NCBI GenBank assembly: GCA_007127575.1
Contig: SKZC01000049.1
Span: 1-5,682 of the forward strand
Length of the DNA: 5,682 nucleotides
Reading direction: 5' to 3'
Source of the DNA: Gemmatimonadota bacterium
GTDB taxonomy: Bacteria; Gemmatimonadota; Gemmatimonadetes; Longimicrobiales; Gaopeijiaceae
Part shown: positions 1 to 5,509 of the stretch, piece after piece
Layout of the letters: every line of letters starts with the position of its first letter
Numbering within the stretch: the stretch's first letter is position 1
Position numbers and translations under genes: made by a program
Notes under the pieces: generated by a model
Told to the model about the DNA's origin: nothing
The model's database searches: none
Seen by the model: the letters and a program-made list of their open reading frames with translations, nothing else

Positions 1-732
1 CGCCATGCCCACCAGGTCATCCCAGTCCAGGTCACCGAACTGGGTGAACGTCTCGTCGTCGATGTCTTCGTCGTAGTCCACATTCGGATCCCCGTAGGCC
101 GGGTCTCCCACGACCTCCGCCTGCCCGGCGGTGGACACTTCGGATCCTGGCGTGGTCTTCACTCCGGGGGTGTCCTCCAGCTCGCCGTCTCCAGGACACA
201 CCCCACCCCACCCGCCGGGGTCGGTGTCCACACCCGAGATGTTCGCCTGCCCTGCCAGGCTCACGTTCCCCTGGGTGGTGAGCCCCGCCTCTACATCCAG
301 GTTCAAGGAGAGCGTCCGGGTCACCATCCCGATCCTCCGGGTGGCTCCGGCCAGGTTCCCCCCTCGAGTGATCCGGCCCTCTCCCTGCATCAAGGCGAGC
401 TGGTCCCCGATACGAGTCACCTCCACCTCCCACTCCCCGTTCCCCACCTCCTGGCTTTCGCTGAAGCTCTCCCAGAGCTCCAGAGCCTGGAAGCGGGCGT
501 TGTCCCAGTCCTGGGCCACTTCGCCGATCCCGGTCTCCGCCAGGTAGAAGGCCATGGTCCCTCGCTCCGTGGACTGGCCGATCCGGGTCTCCTGGTTCGC
601 CAGGAAGAACCCCCCGGTGACCAGGACGCCCACGATGACCAGGGCCAGGATGGCGACGGGGAGAGCGAACCCACCTCGGGGGTCGGAGCCCGAACGCTCG
701 TGGCGAGACGAAAATTCACGGTTGATCTTCAT
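1..732 (-). CDS. PilX-like minor pilin, module B (C-terminus beyond the window)
   Basis: The frame is open for 244 codons from ATG 732 to the left edge, so the stop lies outside. The N-terminus (MKINREFSSRHERSGSDPRG) precedes Gly21, after which cleavage would give F-A-L-P-V: a PilX-type motif without Glu at +5. The helix runs to about residue 46 (AILALVIVGVLVTGGFFLA). The segment TMAFYLAETGIGEVAQDWD (59-77) matches the 'AExG' region after the helix in PilX proteins. GNVSLAGQANISGVDT (155-170) resembles the beta-turn repeat of larger PilX-like proteins, and Cys179 sits in GGVCPGD, similar to GGCPEG of the module A protein. The last visible part is very acidic (VDYDEDIDDETF, then FGDLDWDDL). 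It follows the PilW-like gene by 37 nt. By family it would cap the minor-pilin complex. Confidence 0.85.
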   Translation of the reverse strand, partial: MKINREFSSRHERSGSDPRGGFALPVAILALVIVGVLVTGGFFLANQETRIGQSTERGTMAFYLAETGIGEVAQDWDNARFQALELWESFSESQEVGNGEWEVEVTRIGDQLALMQGEGRITRGGNLAGATRRIGMVTRTLSLNLDVEAGLTTQGNVSLAGQANISGVDTDPGGWGGVCPGDGELEDTPGVKTTPGSEVSTAGQAEVVGDPAYGDPNVDYDEDIDDETFTQFGDLDWDDLVGMA

Positions 733-735
733 GGT

Positions 736-743
736 CCCTCTCC
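736..743 (-). promoter_or_regulatory. Ribosome binding site of the PilX-like gene, module B
   Basis: On the minus strand, GGAGAGGG lies just before the ATG at 732, with 7 nt between GGAG and the start. An upstream ATG at 745 is out of frame and stops after a few codons. Confidence 0.5.
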
Positions 744-769
744 ATGGTGTTCCCCTCCCACGGTCCACC

Positions 770-1627
770 TCAGTTTCTGAGGTAGACCGAAGTGGTAATG
801 GACTCCTCCACCGGCCGTCCCTGGGCGTCCGTGGCCTGGGAGCGGGTCTGGAGGGTGATCTCGATCCGGCGTACCTCCTGCGGGTCCGTGGTGACCGAAC
901 CGTCGCTGGCCAGGTACTCGAAGTGGATTCCGTCTACATCGGCCAACGGGCCCACCAGGGGCTGCGCGTCCCCATCCGTGGTCCGTCCCAGATAGGGCCG
1001 GCCCTCGTACTCGATGAGGCCATAGGTATGGGTCTCGAAGGACCGCACCGGGGCTCCGGGATGGACCGTGTTCGTGTCCAGGAGAATTCCGAGGTCCAGC
1101 ACATCGATCCGTACCCGTTCCTCCGTGCCGCTGTCACCGGGACAGGGCTCTCCCAGAACGATGTTGGCGACGGTGCCCTCCAGCCAGACGTCATCGTCTG
1201 CGGAAGCGGGGTCATTGTCGGCGAAGATGGCCACCTCATCGCCCACCTCCCAGTCCCCTCCACGAGGACGGAGGGTGAACCGGGGCGGAACGCTTTCTCC
1301 GTCGGCGATGCACACGAGCCCCAGGGAGCGCATGACCCGGACCTCCACCGACGTGGGTGAGAGGTCCAGGAGGTCGCCTCCCGTGGGGCTCACCTCCCGG
1401 AGCTCGTTTGTGAGCACCTCGAGCCCCGCCCGCACCGTACCGTGTCCCTGTACCTGCTCTCGCTGCACCGTGTAAATCCGCTGGTTCGTGACCAGCACCT
1501 GATAGGTGGCCCCCAGGATGAGGCTTCCCAGGAGGGCCACGATGAGAAGCTCCACCAGGGTGAATCCGGCGGACCCGTGAGACGGAGCCGCCGCCTGCGG
1601 TCCGGGGTCGCGCTCCATCGGGCTCAT
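770..1627 (-). CDS. PilW-like minor pilin, module B
   Basis: The 285-residue product begins MSPMERDPGPQAAAPSHGSA. Cleavage after Gly21 gives the canonical F-T-L-V-E, with Glu26 at +5. The hydrophobic helix spans about residues 27-44, and a helix containing QVLVTNQRIYTVQREQVQ follows. RAGLEVLTNELREV, GLIEYEGRPYLGR and the terminal EVRRIEITLQTRS...SVYLRN are typical of PilW-like proteins, including the 'RN' ending. Cys106 and Cys162 are 56 residues apart, close to the 54-residue spacing in the module A protein, and may form a conserved disulfide. PilW-type pilins connect PilV and PilX in the tip complex; this role is inferred from the family. The ATG overlaps the previous stop by 4 nt and has a good Shine-Dalgarno. 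A 37-nt gap separates it from the PilX-like gene. Confidence 0.9.
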   Translation of the reverse strand: MSPMERDPGPQAAAPSHGSAGFTLVELLIVALLGSLILGATYQVLVTNQRIYTVQREQVQGHGTVRAGLEVLTNELREVSPTGGDLLDLSPTSVEVRVMRSLGLVCIADGESVPPRFTLRPRGGDWEVGDEVAIFADNDPASADDDVWLEGTVANIVLGEPCPGDSGTEERVRIDVLDLGILLDTNTVHPGAPVRSFETHTYGLIEYEGRPYLGRTTDGDAQPLVGPLADVDGIHFEYLASDGSVTTDPQEVRRIEITLQTRSQATDAQGRPVEESITTSVYLRN

Positions 1628-2073
1628 GGGTTATCCCTCCGCATGAGGCGGTACGTATGGGTGGTTTCCACTTCCCCCTGATAGATCCGTCCCCCTCCGG
1701 AACCGGCCACGGGCCGGCCGGGCCCCGTCACCACCACGGTGATCTCCTTGGTGCTCTGCGAGGTCGCTCCCGCCGGGTCCGCCGTCCACTCCGCCGTCAT
1801 GGGCCCAACCGTCACCGTCCCCTCACTCACGTCCTCGAAGGGGAGAGAGCGAGCCTCCTCGATGGCGGACTGAAAGGCCGCCGCCCGTTGGGTCTCAAAC
1901 TCGGAGGCTGCGGTGGCCTGGATGACGTACGCAGTGGTGGCCGCCATGGCCAGGATCCCCACGGTTAGGATGAGCATGGCCACCACCAGCTCCACCAGGG
2001 AGTAGCCTTCGTCCCCGCGACTCGCCCGCCCCGACCGCCGGGCTCCCGTTCCCACCTCGCCCACGCGCCTCAT
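1624..2073 (-). CDS. PilV/GspI-like minor pilin, module B
   Basis: The product has 149 residues. A basic 23-residue leader (MRRVGEVGTGARRSGRASRG plus DEG) ends at Gly23, followed by Y-S-L-V-E with Glu28 at +5. The helix at about residues 29-50 (LVVAMLILTVGILAMAATTAY) is characteristic of PilV/GspI-type proteins. Next come AAAFQSAIEEARSLPFEDV, the region in which these proteins often carry a conserved 'L-P-F' or 'L-P-Y' turn, and a beta-rich domain ending THTYRLMRRDNP. There are no cysteines. The start ATG overlaps the FimT-like stop (ATGA), and the stop overlaps the next ATG the same way, so the first three genes of module B form one tightly coupled unit. The leader is longer than that of the module A counterpart (8 residues). 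Confidence 0.87.
   Translation of the reverse strand: MRRVGEVGTGARRSGRASRGDEGYSLVELVVAMLILTVGILAMAATTAYVIQATAASEFETQRAAAFQSAIEEARSLPFEDVSEGTVTVGPMTAEWTADPAGATSQSTKEITVVVTGPGRPVAGSGGGRIYQGEVETTHTYRLMRRDNP
1635..1640 (-). promoter_or_regulatory. Ribosome binding site of the PilW-like gene, module B
   Basis: On the minus strand, GGAGGG lies 7 nt before the ATG at 1627, within the last codons of the PilV-like gene. It supports ATG 1627 over the second ATG three codons later. Confidence 0.5.
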
Positions 2074-2531
2074 CCCTCGTCCACCTGTCCGAGGGGAAGG
2101 AGCCTCAGCGCCCTCTCCTCTCCCGCCCGGGTGAAGATGACTCGCGCCGGGGAGGTGAAGGAGTTGCAGGCCACCTCCCCGAAGCCCCGGGGACTCATGC
2201 AGAGCTCCACCAGGGAGGGTTGGCTCTCGATCTGGGTGTTGAACTCGGAAACGAAGTTCCGGCTTCGCAGCGTATCCGGAGCCCCGTCCCGCCACGCTAC
2301 CAGCGACACCTGGTTCTGGCCCGAATCCACCACGAAGACCACTCGCTCCCCTCGCTCCACCGCGAAGGCCCGTGCCTGACCATGGAGACTCCGGAAGGCG
2401 GCTTCGGCGGAGCGTACCGAGTTTCGAGCCTGGACCCCACCGAAGGAGTTCACAGCGATCCCCATGAGGATCCCGCCCACCACAAGGGCGACGACCAGCT
2501 CGATGAGTGTGATACCTCGCCTGTTGAACAT
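2070..2531 (-). CDS. FimT/GspH-like minor pilin, module B
   Basis: From ATG 2531 this is a 153-residue protein with the leader MFNRRG and a textbook prepilin motif: cleavage after Gly6, then I-T-L-I-E with Glu11 at +5. The hydrophobic helix spans about residues 12-29 (LVVALVVGGILMGIAV). A helix with AEAAFRSLHGQARAFAVERG and strands such as RVVFVVD follow, a pattern typical of GspH/FimT proteins. The C-terminus (ARVIFTRAGEERALRLLPLGQV) is the usual beta hairpin. Cys111 and Cys122 are close enough to form a disulfide. The ATG was preferred for its normal 6-residue leader, although its upstream sequence has no good Shine-Dalgarno. A GTG at 2618 has an excellent one and would make a 182-residue form. 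It opens module B and overlaps the PilV-like gene by 4 nt (ATGA). Confidence 0.87.
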   Translation of the reverse strand: MFNRRGITLIELVVALVVGGILMGIAVNSFGGVQARNSVRSAEAAFRSLHGQARAFAVERGERVVFVVDSGQNQVSLVAWRDGAPDTLRSRNFVSEFNTQIESQPSLVELCMSPRGFGEVACNSFTSPARVIFTRAGEERALRLLPLGQVDEG

Positions 2532-2569
2532 GCGGCGCGTCCGCTTCGGAGTGGATCTCGGTCGGTACT

Positions 2570-2589
2570 CATACGAGATCCATACGAGA
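2570..2589. repeat. Short direct repeat CATACGAGA, 11-bp period
   Basis: The nonamer CATACGAGA occurs on the plus strand at 2570-2578 and 2581-2589. The copies are one helical turn apart and lie between the sigma-54-like -24 element and the ATG at 2531. They could be paired half-sites for a regulator, or a small duplication. Confidence 0.4.
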
Positions 2590-2598
2590 ACCGTGCCA
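2583..2598 (-). promoter_or_regulatory. Possible sigma-54 promoter for module B
   Basis: The minus strand reads TGGCACG, four bases, then TCGTA. The first part is a perfect -24 element of the sigma-54 consensus (TGGCACG-N4-TTGCW) at the right spacing. The -12 part keeps T, G and A but has GT in place of the conserved GC. Transcription would start near 2572, about 40 nt before the ATG at 2531. Sigma-54 is known to drive pilin genes in several bacteria. The imperfect -12 element keeps this tentative. Confidence 0.35.
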
Positions 2599-2627
2599 GC
2601 GGAAAAGCTTGCAAACACAAGACTTTT

Positions 2628-2634
2628 CTCCTCC
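2628..2634 (-). promoter_or_regulatory. Strong Shine-Dalgarno before an alternative GTG start
   Basis: On the minus strand, GGAGGAG is followed by 9 nt and then GTG at 2618, in frame with the module B FimT-like gene. Use of this start would add 29 residues (MFASFSAGTVLVW...) and give a 35-residue leader, which is long for this class. The spacing is ideal, so the alternative cannot be dismissed. Confidence 0.4.
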
Positions 2635-2720
2635 GGTAAGATCGCCCCGGAAGAATATCCTGCGCAACATCGGAACCGGTTTCCGAAGAGGAACCTCGGT
2701 GTCCGGGACGTATCTCCTGC

Positions 2721-3683
2721 TCAGTACCGCCCCGTCCAGGAGCCGCCCGGAGCCGGAATGGGGTCGAGGAGGCCCTGGGCATCCTCGAAGAGGTCCAGGA
2801 GCCGACAGGGTTCGGCGACGATCCGTCCCTCGTCCATGACCCGCACATCGCCTCCCACCCGGATCACCCCCTCCACCTCAGCCGACTCCCGGAGGATCAG
2901 GTCACCTTCCACCAGAAGGAGCCCTGAGACGCGGGCGGCCCCCTGGATACGGAGAGAGCCGGATACCGCCAGCACTCCGGCCCAGTGATGGGAGAGGATC
3001 AGGAAGTCCGGGTCCGCCGCATCCGCCGCGGGAAAGGAGAAGGCCGTGGAGCCGCTCCCGAGGGACCCGGCCGCCCCGGTTCGGCTCCCCGCAGGGACGC
3101 CGGAAAAGATCTGGGTCGCCTCGTTCAGGGAGAGGATTCCGAGAAAGGGAAAGGGAGCCACCGGGGGAAGCTCGTGGGTCGCTCGGCGGCGCTGGGTGGG
3201 AAGCGCCGGCCCCTCCGGACATCCTCCGGCGCCCGCCTCGAGGTGTCCCGCTCCCTGGATGGAAAGCGTTCCCCCGTACTCCACGCCGGCCCGACTTCGC
3301 CGAAGCTCCATTCGGGGATCCAGGTGCCAATGAACGCGGCCCAGACGATTTCGCGGACCCTCCCCCTGGCCCTGCGCCTCGGCTTGAAGGAGTGTGAACT
3401 CGGAGGAAAGGGGGATGACCTCCACCGACGCCTCGAGCCCCTGATTTCGTACCGAGACCTCCAGGAAGCCCGGTTCCTCCATGCGACCATTCTCTCGGCG
3501 AACCACGGCCAGAATCCCCGCCGCACTCTCCAGCGCTGCCTCGGCCTCGGCGCGAACCTGAAGGAGAGCCAGGGCGGATCGGCCCGCCCGAAGCTCCTCC
3601 AGGGAGAGAAGGAAGGCCGCGTGGGCCATTCCGGTAAGGGCCAGAAGGAGGAGAAGTAGGATGGGAACGGCGGCACCCCTCAC
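2721..3683 (-). CDS. PilX-like minor pilin with a C-terminal beta-repeat region, module A
   Basis: The 320-residue product starts (GTG) MRGAAVPILLLLLLALTG, as in the PilX N-terminal family: a very short leader, cleavage after Gly3, no Glu at +5 and a Leu-rich helix to about residue 26. An amphipathic helix (AGRSALALLQVRAEAEAALE, about 33-52) follows. Residues about 236-289 are a run of short Gly-turn strands (GVLAVSGSLRIQG, VSGLLLVEGDLIL, VEGVIRVGGDVRV) resembling a bactofilin-type beta-helix. Cys155 (GGCPEG) and Cys293 may pair. PilX-like proteins cap the minor-pilin tip complex much as GspK does in type II secretion. The start rests on the 4-nt GTGA overlap with the PilW-like stop and the short leader; the open frame extends far upstream but only as antisense-like Arg/Gly-rich sequence. 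The gene ends module A, and no clear terminator follows. Confidence 0.8.
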   Translation of the reverse strand: MRGAAVPILLLLLLALTGMAHAAFLLSLEELRAGRSALALLQVRAEAEAALESAAGILAVVRRENGRMEEPGFLEVSVRNQGLEASVEVIPLSSEFTLLQAEAQGQGEGPRNRLGRVHWHLDPRMELRRSRAGVEYGGTLSIQGAGHLEAGAGGCPEGPALPTQRRRATHELPPVAPFPFLGILSLNEATQIFSGVPAGSRTGAAGSLGSGSTAFSFPAADAADPDFLILSHHWAGVLAVSGSLRIQGAARVSGLLLVEGDLILRESAEVEGVIRVGGDVRVMDEGRIVAEPCRLLDLFEDAQGLLDPIPAPGGSWTGRY

Positions 3684-4429
3684 CCCCCGGGGGAGCGGAC
3701 CGTCCAGCGTTGGACCTGCGGGTCCGCCCCAGTGCCCACGACGCCTCCTACCACCTCGATCTCCACGCGAATCCCACCGGGGACGGGCTCCAAGGCCGAG
3801 GCAGACCCGAAGACCTCCGGGACCAGAGGCTGACGGCCGGCCCCGCCTCGGAGGTACCGGAGGGCGCCGTCGGCCAGGTGATAGGAGCCGGACTCGAAGT
3901 AGCGGGCCAGGAGCCAGGGACCTCCATCCCCTGAGATCCGCCAGCGCTCCCATCGCCAATTCTCGGGCGCCGGGCAATCCACCCCCGACCCGTCGCCCCC
4001 CGGCTCCCGGTCTAAAAGAGCGTGAGCGCGCCACCCCCCGTCCGGCCCCAAGACGAGGATGGAGTCCTTCGCCGGATCCGGGTTCCGTAGACCCCTTCGC
4101 CGAACCTGGATCTCTCCACCGGGACCTGGCGTCCCACACGGCACCGCCACCCCTCGAAAGATTCGGGCGTACAGGGCGCCGTCCCCTGCGATCCGCCAGT
4201 CCCGTCCCTCGAGCCCGGCTCGGAGTTCGGTGCCCAAGACCCACCGACTCAGGCGAGTGGCCTCCAGCGCCATAGCTCCGTCCAGCGTTCGTCGGGCCGC
4301 CTCGGTGTGAGCGGTAAAGGTTCGGCTCCCCACCGTGAGGATCAGGAGGAGGAGGGTGAGGACCACCAGGGCCTCCAGCGTCGCCCCACCTTCGAGTGAG
4401 GCCCACCTTTGCCCCGCCCCCTCCCTCAT
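3680..4429 (-). CDS. PilW/GspJ-like minor pilin, module A
   Basis: This 249-residue protein reads MREGAGQRWASLEGG before a long hydrophobic helix (about 20-34). Cleavage after Gly14 gives G-A-T-L-E, placing Glu19 at +5; cleavage after Gly15 would place Ala at +5, so the first site is more likely. The size and the C-terminal pattern (WLLARYF, then DGALRYLRG, then GGIRVEIEVV and a final beta strand) fit PilW-like proteins, the larger minor pilins of the tip complex. Cys98 (VPCGTPG) and Cys152 (VDCPAPE) are spaced much like the cysteines of the module B counterpart and may form a disulfide. ATG at 4429 overlaps the PilV-like stop by one base; the frame is open further upstream, but that overlaps PilV and gives an Arg/Gly-rich sequence. 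The gene overlaps the PilX-like gene by 4 nt (GTGA). Confidence 0.82.
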   Translation of the reverse strand: MREGAGQRWASLEGGATLEALVVLTLLLLILTVGSRTFTAHTEAARRTLDGAMALEATRLSRWVLGTELRAGLEGRDWRIAGDGALYARIFRGVAVPCGTPGPGGEIQVRRRGLRNPDPAKDSILVLGPDGGWRAHALLDREPGGDGSGVDCPAPENWRWERWRISGDGGPWLLARYFESGSYHLADGALRYLRGGAGRQPLVPEVFGSASALEPVPGGIRVEIEVVGGVVGTGADPQVQRWTVRSPGG

Positions 4430-4821
4430 CAGGGTGTCGGCAGTTCGGAATCCGAGCGGGAGACCAGGGTTCGAACCCGGAACCCGTCCCACTCCCCGGT
4501 CCCCTCTCCTCGATCTTCCGGCGGAAGGAGCCGCACTTCGACTTCGGCGCCCTCCCCGTGATCCCCGGCCCCTTGAGCCTCCCACCGGACCCGCAGGCCC
4601 CCGGTGAGCCGGCGTTCCCCGGCTCCGGAAAATCCGAAGCGACGGAGGGAGTCCAGGGCAGACTCCATTCCCGCCACTCCCTCCTCCGCCATCCGGGCCC
4701 GGGAGAGCGCCTCCAGAGCCGTGGTGGTGAGCCCCGCCACGCCCAAGAGTCCCACGGAGAGGAGGACCAGGGCCACCAGGACCTCCACCATGGAGAAGCC
4801 GACCCGACTCCGAGCCCCCAT
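4429..4821 (-). CDS. PilV-like minor pilin, module A
   Basis: The 130-residue product starts MGARSRVG, with cleavage expected after Gly8. The mature end F-S-M-V-E has the canonical Glu at +5 (Glu13). The helix at about residues 14-33 (VLVALVLLSVGLLGVAGLT) is typical of the PilV/GspI group. A polar helix (ALEALSRARMAEEGVAGMES) and a short globular domain follow, ending SELPTP. PilV-type proteins are minor pilins that sit near the filament tip and, with PilW and PilX, help start pilus assembly. The protein has no cysteines. The gene begins 4 nt after the FimT-like stop. Its TGA shares one base with the ATG of the PilW-like gene (TGATG), so the two are probably translationally coupled. The N-terminus makes the class secure; the choice of PilV over GspI is not. 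Confidence 0.88.
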   Translation of the reverse strand: MGARSRVGFSMVEVLVALVLLSVGLLGVAGLTTTALEALSRARMAEEGVAGMESALDSLRRFGFSGAGERRLTGGLRVRWEAQGAGDHGEGAEVEVRLLPPEDRGEGTGEWDGFRVRTLVSRSDSELPTP

Positions 4822-4825
4822 CCTC

Positions 4826-5257
4826 TCACCGCCTCCGGACCCGACCGTACGATGATACCAAGAGCTCCCGAACCTCTCCGCCCCGCTGGAACCGGATCGT
4901 TCGGCTGGCCACCTGTCCCAGGCCCAGGTGATCGAACTGGAGTTCGGCTCGTCCGTCGCTCCCCCCGGGATCCACCTCCACCCCGAATCCTTCCCGGAAA
5001 TCCACCTGTCGCATCACCTGTCCATCCAGTACGAGGGCTCCCGTGCCCTGACTTCCGTCGAATCGGAGAATCGCCCCGCCGTGGGCCACGGCCTCTCTCC
5101 GGGCCTGAGCGAAGAGAGCCACAGCCTCCTCCCGGGCCCAGGTCAACGCGGTTCGGTCGGCCCAGGAACGGGCCACGGGCATCCCCATGGCGGCGATGAC
5201 CCCCACCACCAGGAAGGCGGTAGCGAGATCCGGAAGTGTTGCGCCTGATCGTCCCAT
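4826..5257 (-). CDS. FimT/GspH-like minor pilin, module A
   Basis: This 143-residue protein has a 5-residue leader (MGRSG), a putative prepilin peptidase site after Gly5, and a hydrophobic helix at about residues 11-28. A helical stretch follows (ALTWAREEAVALFAQARREA, about 37-56), then a beta-rich globular part. The C-terminus, with FDHLGLG and IRFQRGGEVRELLVSSYGR, matches the usual GspH/FimT ending. The expected role is a minor pilin in the tip or priming complex, inserted in the inner membrane before assembly. The motif after the cleavage site is A-T-L-P-D, so +5 is Asp instead of the usual Glu and +4 is Pro; this is unusual. ATG at 5257 was chosen because it gives a normal short leader. 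It has no good Shine-Dalgarno, and the only nearby alternatives give an implausible low-complexity extension. It leads module A and ends 4 nt before the PilV-like gene. Confidence 0.8.
   Translation of the reverse strand: MGRSGATLPDLATAFLVVGVIAAMGMPVARSWADRTALTWAREEAVALFAQARREAVAHGGAILRFDGSQGTGALVLDGQVMRQVDFREGFGVEVDPGGSDGRAELQFDHLGLGQVASRTIRFQRGGEVRELLVSSYGRVRRR
4832..4836 (-). promoter_or_regulatory. Ribosome binding site of the PilV-like gene, module A
   Basis: On the minus strand, GGAGG lies 10 nt before the ATG at 4821, inside the last codons of the preceding FimT-like gene. It supports this start and suggests translation follows on from the upstream gene. Confidence 0.5.
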
Positions 5258-5509
5258 GGAGCCACGATGGCGCCTGGGGCGGGACGAGAGGATGGCGGGG
5301 GCGGCCGCTTCGCTGAACGCCCGCCGCCACGACCCGAGACGCCTCCCCGACGCCGGAGGAGACGGGGGACCTCTCCCCAGACCGGACGGTTGACCGCTCC
5401 CTCCGACGAGGCTCCCCTTCGACGAACCAACGAGCCCCCGCCCTGACAAGCCGACGAGCCCCCCCCCGCCGAGCCGACGAGGGGTCGTGGTGTCCGTGGG
5501 AGCCCGGTC
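5258..5509. other. Intergenic gap upstream of module A
   Basis: These 252 nt separate the unidentified upstream gene from the first pilin gene. Apart from the 24-bp repeat array, the gap is very GC-rich. I found no clear sigma-70 or sigma-54 promoter, and no hairpin with a T-tract to end the upstream transcript. The first pilin frame stays open upstream to a possible TTG at 5449, but that extension encodes a low-complexity Gly/Ser/Arg/Pro sequence and is probably not translated. Module A's promoter should lie here unless it is co-transcribed with the upstream gene. Confidence 0.5.
5403..5484. repeat. 24-bp imperfect tandem repeat, about 3.3 copies
   Basis: On the plus strand the octamer CCGACGAG, or CCAACGAG in the second copy, begins at 5403, 5427, 5451 and 5474, giving periods of 24, 24 and 23 bp. 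Copies two and three are most alike, with the octamer followed by a C-rich stretch. Copy three contains nine consecutive C at 5459-5467, which probably accounts for its one-base length change. The array is in the non-coding gap between the upstream gene and pilin module A. It could be a regulatory repeat or simple replication-slippage sequence. Confidence 0.55.

Larger units (their letters stand above)
2532..2720. other. Intergenic gap between the two pilin modules
   Basis: This 189-nt gap is the only sizeable break between the two four-gene modules and is less GC-rich than the genes around it. In transcription order it holds an imperfect palindrome centred on AACCGGTT (about 2674-2681), a GGAGGAG sequence, a sigma-54-like element and a short direct repeat. 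I found no stem followed by a T-tract. The layout suggests module B has its own promoter here. Confidence 0.5.

Noticed and set aside
554..1360. Long plus-strand open frame (268 codons) opposite the PilW-like gene
   Set aside because: It is antisense to a clear PilW-like protein and straddles the PilX-like start. Its product has no recognisable domain; GC-rich DNA commonly gives such shadow frames.
1548..2216. The 13-mer AGCTCCACCAGGG found three times (1548, 1988, 2203)
   Set aside because: Read on the minus strand, each codes for a Leu-Val-Glu-Leu stretch. The first two are the prepilin motifs themselves, so coding explains the repeat.
2641..2720. Possible terminator after module A, including the AACCGGTT palindrome and a CCGA/TCGG stem
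   Set aside because: The stems are short or interrupted and no T-tract follows, so an intrinsic terminator is not supported.
3684..5330. Upstream extension of the module A PilX-like frame to 869 residues
   Set aside because: The extension overlaps three good pilin genes and encodes Arg/Gly/Pro-rich sequence without domain features. The GTG at 3683 with the GTGA overlap gives a standard PilX N-terminus.
5295..5330. Sigma-54-like sequence (TGGCGGC...) upstream of module A
   Set aside because: It matches only the TGG-C core and lacks the -12 element; in such GC-rich DNA this is expected by chance.
5380..5396. Alternating ACCG/CGGT half-sites
   Set aside because: The half-sites are only 4 bp and occur easily by chance at this base composition; nothing else supports an operator.
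5258..5449. N-terminal extension of the module A FimT-like gene to a TTG at 5449
   Set aside because: It would add 64 low-complexity residues, including repeat-encoded sequence, before the prepilin motif. ATG 5257 gives a normal short leader.
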